Shown piece after piece: positions 1 to 11,574 of a DNA stretch of 64,000 nucleotides. The DNA is taken from positions 3,720,001 through 3,784,000 of the forward strand of contig JAILWY010000011.1 in NCBI GenBank assembly GCA_022113835.1, given 5' to 3'. Position 1 is the stretch's first letter. Each line of letters begins with the position of its first letter. The stretch comes from Atopsyche davidsoni (Eukaryota; Arthropoda; Insecta; Trichoptera; Hydrobiosidae). Both the position numbers and the translations under genes were made by a program. The notes beneath the pieces were generated by a model, which ran no database searches, had not been told where the DNA came from, and saw only the letters and a list, made by a program, of their open reading frames with translations.

Positions 1-324
1 TCACATTATATAGACATTTATGCTTTATTTTTTGTATGTATATATTATATATTTACTGCATCAATTAATCAACAAATAAGAATAGGTTGGAAGACACAAT
101 TGACCGTTTTGTCTAAACTACAGAAATACTTGTTATTTAAGACCTACAGTCATCCGTCAAGGCAGCTTCTCATTCATAGCATGCTCACATTATATAGACA
201 TTTACGTTTTATTTTTTATATGTATATATTATATGTTTACTGCATCAATTAATCAACAAATAAGAATAGGTTGGAAGACACAATTGACCGTTTTGTCTAA
301 ACTACAAAAATACTTGTTATTTAT
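1..324. repeat. Direct duplication of a ~140-bp unit, period 184 bp
   Basis: The unit beginning with TCACATTATATAGACATTTA at position 1 recurs at 185 and stays alignable for about 140 bp, ending near 140 and 324. The two copies differ by only a few substitutions, so the duplication is fairly recent. The left copy begins at the window edge, so the array may continue outside. No coding potential is visible. Confidence 0.85.
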
Positions 325-1712
325 CTACGTCAAACTTTATATTATATGAATTGCCGATTGGTTAGAAAATTACAATTTTTTTTGCTTGTGAGTGCTTTCG
401 TCTTTCAAGGACTTCTTTAGACTGTCTATCAGAATTGTGTTAGATAACAAAATCAAATTACCAATGGAGCCTTTGTGGATATAGCCAGTGTGACGTTTTT
501 TTATGAACTTCTTTAAACTAACTTTCAGAGTTGGAAAAAGTCCCTAGACAAAATTACTCTTGAGGATTATTCGTTGTTTGGGTATGTAGTATTACAATTA
601 TTTTAAAACCAGTCTTCTTTCATTTATTATTATTACGCCTGTGTATAAAGAGCTTAAATAATACAAAATCTACATATAATAATACAACAAAGCAATGGGG
701 TTTATAGGCTTCTTTTTCTACCTAGCCGTAAAGTAGATAAAAATATCTACAGTTATAAATTATTAAATTTGTATATTTAAATTTTATGAAATTCATTGCA
801 TACTTACAACATCAAAAGCGTTTCAAATTTCTAAAATAGGCACTTTAAGGGATCAATTCATTAGCGCTCACAAAGAAAATCTTAAGTTCCATTTTAAAAG
901 TACAAGTACCATGGTATTTAAGATATTGTTTAAGAAATGCCAAGGACGAAGTCTCAATACTGTGACCAAAAAGAGATTTAACAAGAAGCCTCCAAACGGA
1001 AGGGCAGTTTAACTGTTCATACACCCGGAACGGAATTGCTTTTCTTCTTATAGACAAATAATAAAATATCTGAAAAGACAATAGAAGCCCCCGAGTTTCA
1101 GGACCTGCCGTTACTTCTATGTTCAATATTCCAAAACACAATATTAATTAAATATTTCCAAAAGAGCATTAGGTCTCCGGGAATTAGCGCTCCCTCCAAC
1201 AAGCTTTGATCTTTCCACTTGTTTGTTAATTTTAAAATGTGAATGAAGAAATGGCCTGGCGTTGTTGTGAATTTATGTTTTGCCCTTAATTAAGCAGAGC
1301 TGAGGGGTTGAAAATTGTAAGCCATAAAACTTAAATAGTATGCTTAATTTTACATATTGTAATCTTGATAGTAGGCAACCCTTGTAGATGAATAAACACA
1401 CATTAACACGGCCATATTTTCTGTGTGGAATACAAATTGTTCGAGGTTATTATTATAAGCTCTGTATGCAATATTATATCGTTGAGTTTCAAAACTTTTT
1501 TCAGGCATTATTTTTGATTAAAAGTTTAAACACACACGACTCCAGTTTTTAAATAGTACTTGAAAAATTAAAAATAGCTCACTAGAAGCGACTAAAAGTG
1601 TACGGCCAGGGGGGATAGGGGAGTGAAGATTCTGATTCTACTGTGTTTATGATTATTTAATCGTTGCTTCAAGTGTACACATAAAATATTATTTCAATAT
1701 ACTAAAATTTTT
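325..1712. other. AT-rich non-coding stretch
   Basis: No gene is supported here. The 98-codon minus-strand open frame at 845-1141 has no recognisable motif and looks like chance. Nothing else stands out beyond AT-rich single-copy DNA. Confidence 0.5.
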
Positions 1713-1893
1713 GAAAATTGATTAAAGAAACTCTTAGAAAAATATCATCGTGATTTGTGTCGAACCCACATCCCCAAGCTTACATGGCCGGTGCATTACC
1801 AATTATGCCAACGAATCACTAGTACTAGGCAAGACTTTTTAACAATCGTATCCTATAAATGAAACAACGTACTTATTATGCCAATTAAATATT
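1713..1893 (-). repeat. Family A copy A1 (tRNA-related repeat, partial)
   Basis: Read on the minus strand, this copy holds the tRNA-like module (acceptor-like TGATTCG pairing with CAAATCA, a D-arm-like TTGGCATAATTGG), followed by the family tail that contains ATCGTG/CACGAT and AAGAGTTTCTTTAAT. The B-box is damaged by a short deletion. It is an inverted partner of the copy at 3545-3793: the 180-bp shared stretch aligns closely after reverse complementing. Confidence 0.8.
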
Positions 1894-1949
1894 GTAACTG
1901 AAATTTTTATTAGGTATTTAGGCAAACTGGTTTCAAAAAAAATTTTTTT

Positions 1950-2300
1950 TTTGTTGTTTATTTTAGCACACAATTCAATACGTTGCTTTGGATATCAATA
2001 CCGAATAATTTCAGCGGTAGAGTGGGGGTAATAACCCATTTCAGCGATACAAGCTCTCTCGTGTTCCCTTCTCGGATGTCAGTGCAAAGTTGAATGGTAC
2101 ACAGTCCCAGGAGTCTGTAGAAACCATCCACACACTTCCAGGGCGTAATGTATGCTCGCCGGCATAAATGATCCCATCAGCCTTGCGGGCGTGACGCTTT
2201 GTGAATGTTGGGTGTTAGCGATTTAAGTAGACACGCGTGTGTTCTGTGCCTCGTGTTTTTATATTAGTAATTACAGTAAACTTCGAATACGCTCGGGAAA
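1950..2300. other. GC-richer single-copy island, no ORF
   Basis: Between two family A copies lies a stretch with normal complexity and higher GC than its surroundings. It has no convincing open frame. It could be conserved non-coding DNA, but the sequence alone does not show this. Confidence 0.25.
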
Positions 2301-2593
2301 TTATCAAAGACGATTAATATCATTAAAGAGAAAATACCTGCTGAAACTCTAGTTTTTAATAAACATCATAATGCCATATATCTTAATTCGTACTTAAAGC
2401 TTTTTGTTCGTATGAATTTAAATACAGATAAACCAATTAGTTTTTTTTTTTGATACTCGTATGTAGTCAAGAAAGCAGTCTCTTTTTCAGTTTTCAGTCT
2501 CTTATTCCTATAATATTGTGTGCGCTCACACTGTTTGATTTCACATGATTGAATCACCTGATATTAATTTTTATTTTTTTATAATATTTTTTA

Positions 2594-3009
2594 CGATGAT
2601 TTAAGAAATTTTCAGAAAAATATCACCGTGATTTGTGTGGGATTTGAGAACCTACACCTCCAGGCTTACATGGGCGGTGTACTGACCATTGTACTAACGA
2701 ACCACATCCATTAATCGAGAATTTTTAACAATCATACTCTACATATGAACCAATGTGCCCAGGCCAACCAATATTAAGTGATTTGCAAGCACTGGAATTT
2801 TTAAACAAAATAACAAGTGAAGAGTTTTTAATACAATCTGGATATTATTTTTAAAATCTATTAATTTAGCCAAGACGCGCACCATCATATACGTATGTCT
2901 ATTTTTTGGATTGAACGTTAATCAAGTGCGTATTTATTACCTATTACGGGTTTATTAAACGGGTAATAAACACGCACTTGATTGACGTTCAATCCAAAAA
3001 ATAGACATA
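2594..3009 (-). repeat. Family A copy A2 with terminal palindrome
   Basis: The tRNA-like module is on the minus strand (about 2627-2702), with acceptor-like TGGTTCG/CAAATCA and a B-box disturbed by a 2-nt insertion. The right end is a palindrome: 2894-2946 pairs with 2957-3009, both arms holding the family terminal word TTGGATTGAACGT and AATAGACATA. The insertion is flanked by AATATTTTTTA at 2583-2593 and 3010-3020. This 11-bp duplication is plausible, but it is weakened by low complexity. Confidence 0.8.
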
Positions 3010-3200
3010 AATATTTTTTAAACAGTTTTTCCCGATTTTCACTAGACACAGATTTGTTATTTAACACACGGAATTCACGACCCTTGATGCAAAAAATATT
3101 ACTTAAAAGTAATTGCCTTCATGTTTGGTACCCTTCAGGCTTATTTATCCAGGAATTACCCGGCTCGCGTCTAGGCTGTCACCTTCCAGCCGGCAGCTGT

Positions 3201-3254
3201 CGGAGGGGATGAGGGGATGAGGGGATGAGGGGATGAAGGTATGAGGGAGGGAGG
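3201..3254. repeat. Minisatellite, 8-bp GGGGATGA units
   Basis: About four tandem GGGGATGA units pass into GA-rich degenerate sequence ending GAGGGAGGGAGGGTG. The 76- and 71-codon open frames over this region are products of the repeat and its GC content. Confidence 0.85.
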
Positions 3255-3544
3255 GTGCCGGTGTGACCAGATGAAATAAACGTACTTTCGCGGATCTGCG
3301 TCGGCTTTTCCCACCCAATTTGGTCAGTTCCTGCCACGCGCTTCGATCTTGTGACGTCATAAAAATATGACCTTATTTTTACGACGTGGTTGTTTCGAGC
3401 CCCCTTATTGGGAATGAAGGGTTGATTGTGATTTCGTAGTATTCGTTTCTGAAGTTAATATTTTTTCTTGATTTACGTAGCTCTGTTGTTAAGTATTTGC
3501 TAATATATTTTATTTTTCAATTTAAAATATTTTATATTATTGAT

Positions 3545-3793
3545 TTTTGTGAAGACCGTCTCACAGGGAGTACTATATTTAATTGGCATAATAAGTACGT
3601 TGTTTCATTTATAGGATATGATTGTTAAAAATTCTTGCCTAGTACTAGTGATTCGTTGGCATAATTGGTAATGCACCGGCCATGTAAGCTTGGGGATGTG
3701 GGTTTCAAATCCCACACAAATAACGATGATATTTTTCTAAGAGTATCTTTAATAAATTTTCAATATTTAAAAAAATGTACTTAATCATTATCA
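3545..3793 (+). repeat. Family A copy A3 (subfamily with GAAGACCGTCTCACAG leader)
   Basis: It starts with the leader TTTTGTGAAGACCGTCTCAC, also seen at 48312 and 51430. Then come the tRNA-like module (TGATTCG ... GGGTTTCAAATCCC, one extra T in the B-box) and the tail ending CTTAATCATTATCA. It forms a long inverted pair with the copy at 1713-1893. I see no clean target-site duplication. Confidence 0.8.
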
Positions 3794-4638
3794 GTTTAAA
3801 ATATTTTGATTAAAATTTTCTAAAACCAATGAAATTGACTGTAATGAGTAAATAACTATAAAACAAGATTTTTGATTCATATTGTTTTTATAGCACATGC
3901 AAGTATATTGATATTATCTTGTATAACATACTACTGTTTTGGTTGATTTATATTAAAAACAATTTAATTATAGTGGGATATAAAACCCATTCGTAATTTT
4001 GACAATAAAGATTAAAATATACGTGCTCCTGTTTTTTTTACTATACTTATATTATCACTGTTTTGCATAATAATCCTTTTTTTAACAAACAAACTAAAAG
4101 AGAAGCATAACAGTAAATAACAATTAATCCTGAAAATCCTCATAAAGTTTTTAAAATTAAAATTCACCACGTATTTTTTTCGTATGCTTAATTTTGAAAC
4201 GCTCATATATGTACACAACTTGAATACGATTTACCATTAGCGCGTGTAGCCGGTGTTAGAATTTAATACAACCCTGTGAGCAATTATAACATCTATAACA
4301 TTACTTTATACGGAAATTAATTAAAAATATATATATGCAGTCTGATAACAAATGTTTACAGTGAATAACACACTCTTTTGTCGGATTGTTTGTCTACGCC
4401 TTCGATGGACATTTGGCCCGATGAAGCGCTGGTCGGGAGGACAAGGCACGTGGGCAAACAAGGCAAGCCAAGCAAACAAACACGTGCAAACAACGCACTA
4501 GGCGCGTGTCACTGCAAAAACAACAGATAAAAGCAAACAAGGCTCGCCTGTACTCCAGGAGCCTCCTGAAACACACTTACTAAAAAATATATACAACATT
4601 CACTGCATTCAGTTTTCAGATTCAATACACATATACAC

Positions 4639-5140
4639 TAATATAATTAGGCACATTAGTTCACACATAGAAGATGATTAAAGAAATTCTCAGAAAAATA
4701 TCTATATATGATCCCTTGAGCCCACTAAGCTTATATTAGTAAATAATATAAACCCGTAATAGGTAATAAATACGCAATCGATTAATGTTCAATCCAAAAA
4801 TAGACATACATATATGATGGTGCGCGTCTTGGCTAAATTAATATATTTTAAAAATAATATCCAGATTGGATTAAAAACGCTTCACTTGTTACTTTGATTA
4901 AAAAGTCCAGTGCTTGCAAAACACTAAATATTGGTTGGCCTGGGTACATTGGTTCATATGTAGAGTATGATTATCAAAAAAATATCGATTAATGGATGTG
5001 GTTCGTTAGTATAGTGGTCAGTACGCCAGGCATGTAAGCCTGGGGACGTGGGTTCAAATCCCACACAAATCACGATGATATTTTTCTGAGAATTTCTTTA
5101 ATCATCTTTTATGTGTGAACCATAATCCAAAAATAGACGT
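4639..5140 (+). repeat. Family A copy A4, most complete, 12-bp TSD
   Basis: The copy is bounded by perfect 12-bp direct repeats ACACATATACAC at 4627-4638 and 5141-5152. In order it holds: a 5' arm (TAATATAATTAGGCACATTA onward), a segment ending with the family terminal word (TTCAATCCAAAAATAGACAT), a roughly 190-bp body, the tRNA-like module (4999-5072), and an inverted copy of the 5' arm (about 5073-5120), ending AATCCAAAAATAGACGT. The 5' arm and its inverted copy can pair. There is no poly(A) tail. The TSD points to retroposition or another staggered-cut insertion. Confidence 0.85.
4999..5072 (+). pseudogene. tRNA-like module of family A
   Basis: This 74-nt stretch folds as a degenerate cloverleaf. 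Acceptor stem TGGTTCG/CAAATCA has 6 of 7 pairs, counting one G-T. The D-arm is TAGTATAGTGGTCAG, like that of Asp/His/Val tRNAs. The anticodon stem is CCAGG/CCTGG with an 8-nt loop CATGTAAG. The T-arm is perfect: GTGGG-TTCAAAT-CCCAC, so the B-box is intact. The oversized anticodon loop leaves the identity ambiguous (UGU or GUA read), and one extra base sits between T-arm and acceptor. It is a tRNA-derived promoter module, not a functional tRNA gene. Confidence 0.75.
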
Positions 5141-5810
5141 ACACATATACACATCAAAATATTTTATTTAGGCAGCTGTTATAAGAAACATTGTATTGCA
5201 TTTTTTAATAGAATTTCCAAAAATTTCAATCCTGGTACTGAAGCCATTTTCAGGATTTTAGATCAATAGGTGTCTAGTCCCAGAAGATGGTCCCTAGCAT
5301 TTCTAGTTTTGTACTAGTTAGTACGAAATTCTACTGTAGCTTTTACAAAACGTAACTATTCAGGTACTTTTAAGTTTTTGTATCCATTAACTGTACATAC
5401 TGATTTATAGTCGCTTTAAAGTTTAAAAAAAAAAAAAAAAATCTGCCGAGCAACATTGAAATTCGGGACACGAAAAAGAGCGATAAATCAGGGCACCGTT
5501 AATCCTAAAAGTTCCCATCAAATCATAAACAACATTTACTACAACACCAAATCCGGGTCCGCCACCGTGACGAGTTCAAACTTTATAATTTGTACACCAA
5601 GAAGGCTCCCAATTTTGATTATTTCTTGGTGCGGAAGTCGGCGGTTGGGACAAAGACCGGCCGTGGACAGTCCCGGGGGTGGCGGGCCCGCAAAGGGTTG
5701 TATTGTCTATTCCGGATATTGTAAGGACAAATAATTATGCGGGAATGTTATACAGAATGATCAAGCAAAAAATTTTTTTTTCAGTTTCTACACCATTACT
5801 GACCCTAGAT

Positions 5811-5840
5811 ACACACACACACACACATACACACAGACAA

Positions 5841-5882
<42 letters not shown>
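5811..5882. repeat. Compound microsatellite (CA)n-(TA)n
   Basis: CA dinucleotides run from 5811 to about 5839 and pass into TA dinucleotides to 5882. The overlapping short open frame is a translation of the repeat. Confidence 0.95.
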
Positions 5883-5887
<5 letters not shown>

Positions 5888-5960
5888 TTAGTCTGCTAGA
5901 CCACCATTTGGTTAAAATTACTAACGATGATTTGAATTTTGAGTACATACACACATTATA

Positions 5961-6053
5961 ATAAAATAAAACCAAGTGGTTTTGGAGACTACGTTTATTA
6001 CTACGGAGACTACGAATAAACGTAGTCTCCTAAACCACTTGGTTTTATTTTAT
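5961..6053. repeat. Hairpin, 39-bp near-perfect inverted arms
   Basis: Arms at 5961-5999 and 6015-6053 are inverse copies with one mismatch, separated by 15 bases. It could be a MITE solo hairpin or a fold-back relic. The flanks share only a short TTGAGTA word, so no firm TSD is claimed. Confidence 0.8.
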
Positions 6054-8427
6054 TAAAATAAAAATTGAGTATTACAAAACAAATACCATTTCCATTAATT
6101 GTAAACCAAAAGTTTTTTTCAACAAATCAGAATTGCCGAATTATTTTTATTCGTGAGTGCTTTTCCCTCAAAACAAGCTTCATCGACTAGTTAAAGAAAA
6201 ACTTAATTTTTCATTCAGTATGCTTAAGTTGTTTCTCTTCTTTTCAAGTCGCTCTCATGGATGAATATTTTAACATTCATGGTTTCACAAATGAAAGGAA
6301 CAGGGTGGATTATTGACGCTATGAAATTAATAAACATTCGGTGTCACACTGTATATTTATCAACGCGATAATTTCGGAGCAATTAATTTCCAACTTTATT
6401 TGAGGTTATGACGGGCAGAATTTAGAGAGGTAAAATATATATAAATTGTCAAACTTGCCCCAAACTACCCGCAGTTGCCCAGGTCAGTGGAATTATTCAA
6501 CCACGTCAATATATAATACCTTCTTGCCTTTGTCTCCCATCCGGCGGAAATCGTTTAGACGTGCGAAGTTAGCGTCCCTTCAGCGTGAGTGATGGGAATA
6601 TGATAGATTTGAAATTCAGATGGTTAGGTTAGTATCAAATAATCCAAAATATATATTACCAAAACATGCTTTTACCACGTATTTAAATTTACTTGAATTC
6701 AGGACGAAATCATATAATATAAAGTGTATGTAAGTAGTGTAGTAAAAATACAAATTTTTTATGCACCTCATAGGCATCCGAGTAAAATATTTAATTTTAG
6801 CAGCAGTTGTGCTAAAGCTGCTTCTTTGTATAGAAATTAATATTAATAGCTGCGTTATATTTAAAAAAAAAAATAACTTAGCGTTTTATATAAATATACA
6901 TATTCATCCTGCTCTCGGGTATACTTCAAGTAATTTGCGTATCTCGAGGGAACAAGCTGTAGGTAATGGAAATTATGAAAGTTAAAAAATGATTATTCAA
7001 GGGCGATACCTTCTGATTACAATAAATTAAAGTAATTTGCATTAATCTGAATAAATTATTCCGCAGCTGAAATATTTATTAGGGCGGGCAGCCGGCGCGG
7101 GAGGTATCAGTTTTATTTTTCCGATGAAACGGGAAATAACCGAAAAGCGTCAATGTCGGGAGGTTCCGCCTGAATTATTCAGCGCTAGGCCTTCCGACAC
7201 AACTTGGCGTGTTAATATTAAATCTATTTAAAAAGTTTATGAAGCACGAGGAAGATTTGTTGCATAAAAAACAGCGCCATGTCTCGCTTGGAAAATCAAA
7301 CTTTCCTATTTATTGACACTGTTCATAGAAAAAAATTGAAGCAATATATAACTCCACAGTCTATTTTTTATTTATACTCTAGTTTAATCAATCTAATCGT
7401 TCTAAATAGATTTATAAATAAACGTAATATCCTGGTATAAATTAAAGAGCTCAGCAGAGTAGCGTCTTCTCCAAGCATCACCATTTATACAGTTCAGCGA
7501 GATTTTACGTTGAAAGGTACAAAAGTAATTTTTCAGGCACACGAAAGCGCTGGCCTGAAAAATATATTTTTCATGAATATAAGCGGAATTAAATTAGTGA
7601 GTCCATCTTTCACATAGACTTGAAAAATTATCTACAGATATTTTTAAATGAACCCTAGTAAATATTTTTTTTCGCATGTTGATTCATGTCGTATCGGACA
7701 GGATATCAATGCCTGTGAGTCCATCACAAGTGAGGCTGGCGTAAGCAGCTTTTTCGAATCAATAATTCCGAGTCTAGACTCTAATGTGATCCTCCTCCTT
7801 ATCACGTCTCTCCGAAGTCCGCGTCGACTGGCACTTGAGATGACTCGACCGCATCCCTCGGACAGCTGTCTTCTGTAAATATTTTCTTCCGAGGTCCTGA
7901 CATATACGATATGATATATCAAAACAAACGAAATTCACCTGCCCTTATTTTTTTATTTTGTATTAGAGAAGCCTTGCTTGTCACGAACAAGACCCTTCAT
8001 TTATATTAATGCTTCGATTTTTGTTTCTTACTAGTATGTTGTTTTTTTTACTGATACAATATTAGGATGTGTATTTCGGGATTTGGGTCAGAGTTTAATG
8101 ACTACATGACTTAATATAATACATATAATCCTAGATATTTTTTTATATATAACTATTGATTAAACCTTCAACACTTGTCACAACATGTCGCATCATAAAA
8201 TCAATATCACATCAAATAATAAAAAGACAGTGCTTTTTAAGGAATCGAAAGTCTTAATTGAAATTTATTGCCAATTTTTAATTTATTTGTGCGGAGGAGG
8301 TATGAAAATATTCTGCTTATTGGTTTCAGAATGTTATCTAATGTTTTTAATAAGTGTTTTAATATTTGTGCTATCCAAAGAACATTCAATTTAATATTTC
8401 TGAGCCTACAAGCTCTTTCAAGTAGTA
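6054..8427. other. Non-coding stretch with small GC-richer islands
   Basis: AT-rich DNA with GC-richer patches near 6480-6600, 7080-7200 and 7650-7870. The last carries overlapping open frames on both strands (76 and 92 codons) with no recognisable motif. No gene is supported. Confidence 0.4.
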
Positions 8428-9375
8428 TACAAATGCAAAAGCTTTACAGTGTATTTGTCGCCCAAAGGTGTCGAGTTTCAAAACCCGCTCAGGAAATATT
8501 TGTGCTTGCTTATATTTATTAATAATTTTTTTTTTTTAAATAATTTGGTTGTATTTAAATGCTTTAAGGATATGTTTCAAATATTCAATGGCTTTGTCCT
8601 AGTCTTTCAAGTTTCACTTTTAACCTTATACTACCTGATATCTGATTATACAAATGCAAAAGCTTTACAGTGTATTTGTCGCCCAAAGATAAATATCGCA
8701 AAACTTAAAGACATGAAATGTTTTTAAGTAAAGTTATTGCTGTTGTAAATTATTTCTTTTGCTTTGATGTGTTTGTTGTGTAAAAAATTATTCATACATT
8801 AATATTGCAAAGTGAAACGAGAGCGAACGTTTTGAAAATAGTCATTGCTGTGGCAAATTAGTTTTTTTTATTATTTTTCCGATTCCGCTAGCTCATGGCG
8901 GTTGTCGCAGCGAGGACAGAGCTTGCTCTAAACGAGTCTGGATTTCTAACCACAATTTTGTGATATTGTTACTTAAGAAAATCACTTTGGAGTAATGGGG
9001 CTCGGGGCGCGAAGGTCGGGCGTTTGATTAAATGCACAGTCGCTGCGGAGGCTCTCGATGTGAGGCTCCGTCGATCATCCCCGGTTATAGACTTAATCAA
9101 GCTTTTTATATGTCATATCAGCGGTTCCTTGCGAAAGGCTTGAAATTTATTTAAAAATTTTTCAAAATTCATTCTGACTTCATTTGCTTATTAAAATTTT
9201 CAGATGTCGATGTTTTCAAAATCCGCTCAGGAAACATTTGTGTTTGCTTACATTCAAATGATTTAAGGATATGTTTCAAATATTCAATAGTTGACTAATT
9301 GGTTTTAAAGTAAATAAATTTACTATGCCGGGCTTTGTTCTAGTATTTGAAGTTTCACTTTCAGGCTTTTACTAC
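8428..9375. repeat. Locally duplicated segments
   Basis: The word ATACAAATGCAAAAGCTTTA and following bases occur at about 8428 and again at about 8648. A second set at 8480-8640 (AAAACCCGCTCAGGAAATAT, then TTTAAGGATATGTTTCAAAT and GGCTTTGTCCTAG) recurs in the same order at 9205-9375. This is an old, diverged local duplication. The short open frames over it are chance. Confidence 0.7.
8880..9090. other. GC-richer island
   Basis: The stretch is clearly richer in G+C and CpG than its surroundings, with no ORF. It lies between the two halves of the local duplication and is a candidate conserved non-coding element only. Confidence 0.25.
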
Positions 9376-9689
9376 CAAAACGTAGTAAACAGTTACTTTA
9401 GAACTGAATTATATATTTTTAAAACTTTTTCCATGTAGTCATTAATTAAAATTAAAAATAGTATACTCCGTAGATAACCTACATATTATTTTCTTTTAAA
9501 GAGTTTTAAATTCACTGCTTGAAATAACAAGTGTGCGAACTAAGCCAACAAGCACATTTATTAACTTATACTTTACAAGCGTAGATCAGTCTGAAGGGCG
9601 CGCAATTAATTCAAAAAGAATTTAATCTTGCGTCCGTACAATCCACTCGAGTGGGAGATAATAATCGCTTTAATTATAATCATACATCA

Positions 9690-9900
9690 AAAGTTGTGCT
9701 AATGAAATTCCCGGCCCTAAATTCACAGCGGAGTGTCCACCAATCACGGCGCCGCATTCAGACACTTCCCGATTCAAAGACAAACGAAGGGGGAGGGAGA
9801 CGGAGGGGTCACTTCCTGTCTCTTTCTGCCGGATGCGGAAACTACCCTCGCGGGGTTCCAATTCCAAACTCTCCAACATCCCTTTAGACTTTGGCATAGA
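9690..9900. other. GC-richer island with an ETS-like word
   Basis: The island contains GA-rich sequence and ACTTCCTG, an ETS-factor-like site. Short open frames of 78 codons (plus) and 75 codons (minus) overlap it without recognisable domains. Confidence 0.25.
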
Positions 9901-10156
9901 GCCTAGAGCGACTATCGCGCAAGGAGAAATACCACCGCCCTAGCAAAAAAAAATTTTTTGGTGTAATATTATGAGCAGATTAATTTTTATTTAATCCAAT
10001 TTTTATTTTGGGTTTTTTTTATCCATAGAAAACATATTTTTTTGGCCCAGCTGGAGTGCATAAAAAAATGATACGATTGAGACTTTTTTTTTACAAAATT
10101 ATCTCTTTATATGATGTAATAATATATCGCATATATATTACAAGTATTTAATTTTA

Positions 10157-10589
10157 TGTCTACTTAAGGATTGTGTCAGTCAGATGCGTATTTATTACCC
10201 ATTACGGGTTTATTATATTATTATATGATTAGGCACATTAGTTCATATATAGAAGATGACATAACACTAGATTGCCCGAGGAAGTCATTTTGACTGCTTT
10301 TCAATTTCAATTAAAAAAACAATTATGTATATGATGACACAATTTCATAGAATTTTGTGACTTTTATTTATAATTGTAGTTACCTCCCCATCCTTCATTT
10401 CCGGTATGTGTATATGTGTTATACCTATATTGCACAAAAGCAGTCATTTTTACTAGTAAACCTTGGGCAATCTAGTGTTAAAAAAACTCTCAGAATAATA
10501 TCATCGTGATCCCACACAAATCACGATGATATTTTTCTGAGAGTTTCTTTAAATCATCTTCTATATATGAACTAATCATATTAGTAATA
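10157..10589 (-). repeat. Family A copy A5, split by a MITE, 12-bp TSD
   Basis: The copy is flanked by perfect direct repeats TATTTAATTTTA at 10145-10156 and 10590-10601. Read on the minus strand it has the 5' arm, a short hairpin around ATCACGATGATATT, the inverted arm, and the tail TAAACCCGTAATGGGTAATA ending near AGACATAAAATT. The tRNA-like module has been lost, leaving only the words next to it. A 221-bp TTAA-type element (10261-10481) interrupts one arm. Confidence 0.85.
10261..10481. mobile_element. TTAA-type MITE (piggyBac-like) inserted in family A
   Basis: The ends are inverted repeats: left TAACACTAGATTGCCC, right GGGCAATCTAGTGTTA. Inner words (AGTCATTTTGACTGCTTTT left; AAAGCAGTCATTTTTACTAG right) are also roughly inverted. 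The right end abuts TTAA; the left has ATAA, probably a mutated TTAA. The uninterrupted target is seen at 62890-62905, where the family A arm reads GATGATTTTAAAGAAATT. The element has no coding capacity. Confidence 0.75.
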
Positions 10590-10601
10590 TATTTAATTTT
10601 A

Positions 10602-11574
10602 ATAAAATTAAATTTTTGTGATCACATTCTCAAATCAGATTTTAGTGATAATAAGCGTGACACTTACAGTTTTTTAAGGACGCCTTCTGCAAATTATTTT
10701 CGGTCAAACTGTATGGCACAGTTTTCAGATTTGGCGATTTCTTCATGAGAAGCCAACCTTTTGGAGGATTTTAAAACCACCGCCTCCACACGTGATAGTT
10801 GCTCCGCGGGAAGAGCTAGGCTGTGACGGGCTGACGAGTGTTTTTTGAAGCGTGACTGCCGAGTACCGATGTGAGTTGAAGTTAATATGAACAGAGATGG
10901 ATTAGGGGCGGGGGTGTGTGGGCCTTTGTGCAGCCTCCGCCCCCGCCCGACCTGTCCTCCCTACTGGACTTGCCCACCTGTCTAGGGGTCTGTTTTATGT
11001 GAAAAGCTTTCAATGTAGAAAAATACTCTTATTAGGTGTAGCAAAATTAAATAAACTAACGGATATATCATGTGATTTATAATACAACACGCCTCGTATT
11101 TTTATTGTAACTGCTTGTCTCTTGAACTGTTCATTTGACAAACATTCGCATAACGAAGTTTCAATGTAGTTAACTTATCTAGGTCAATGCTTTGATTCTC
11201 TCAGCAATAATTCTCATTCTTCAGTCTAAATCTGAAAATAAAAAAGATATATAACTCCCATTAAGATGCCCTCTGTAAAGTGATCTCGCAAGGGCAAATC
11301 AAATTTACGTTTTTCCGATAAAAATATAATTTCTCGTCCGCCGTCCAGGTCGAACTGAAGGGATTTTTTCTGTGTTTTCAGTAATGAATTGGGATAAGCT
11401 CCTTATTTATTGTGTACCATTGTGAGGGAGATGGGAGATTGCGGATGTCATTGTATTTTCATGAAAATGTTAAGTCTTGCGGAAATGTTAAATCTTTGTG
11501 CAACCTTTTATCTACCTATTGTGAAAATTCTGTTATTACACGTAATTATACACGGCCAACCTTTTCTTACTCAC
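10602..11574. other. Non-coding stretch with a GC-rich island at 10780-10990
   Basis: The island is C/G-rich, including CCGCCCCCGCCCGACC and a CACCTG E-box near 10970. No open frame with recognisable features exists. The rest is AT-rich and featureless. Confidence 0.35.

Noticed and set aside
7644..7922. Overlapping open frames on both strands (92 and 76 codons)
   Set aside because: GC-richer patch; no motif, no splice context, no reason to prefer either strand.
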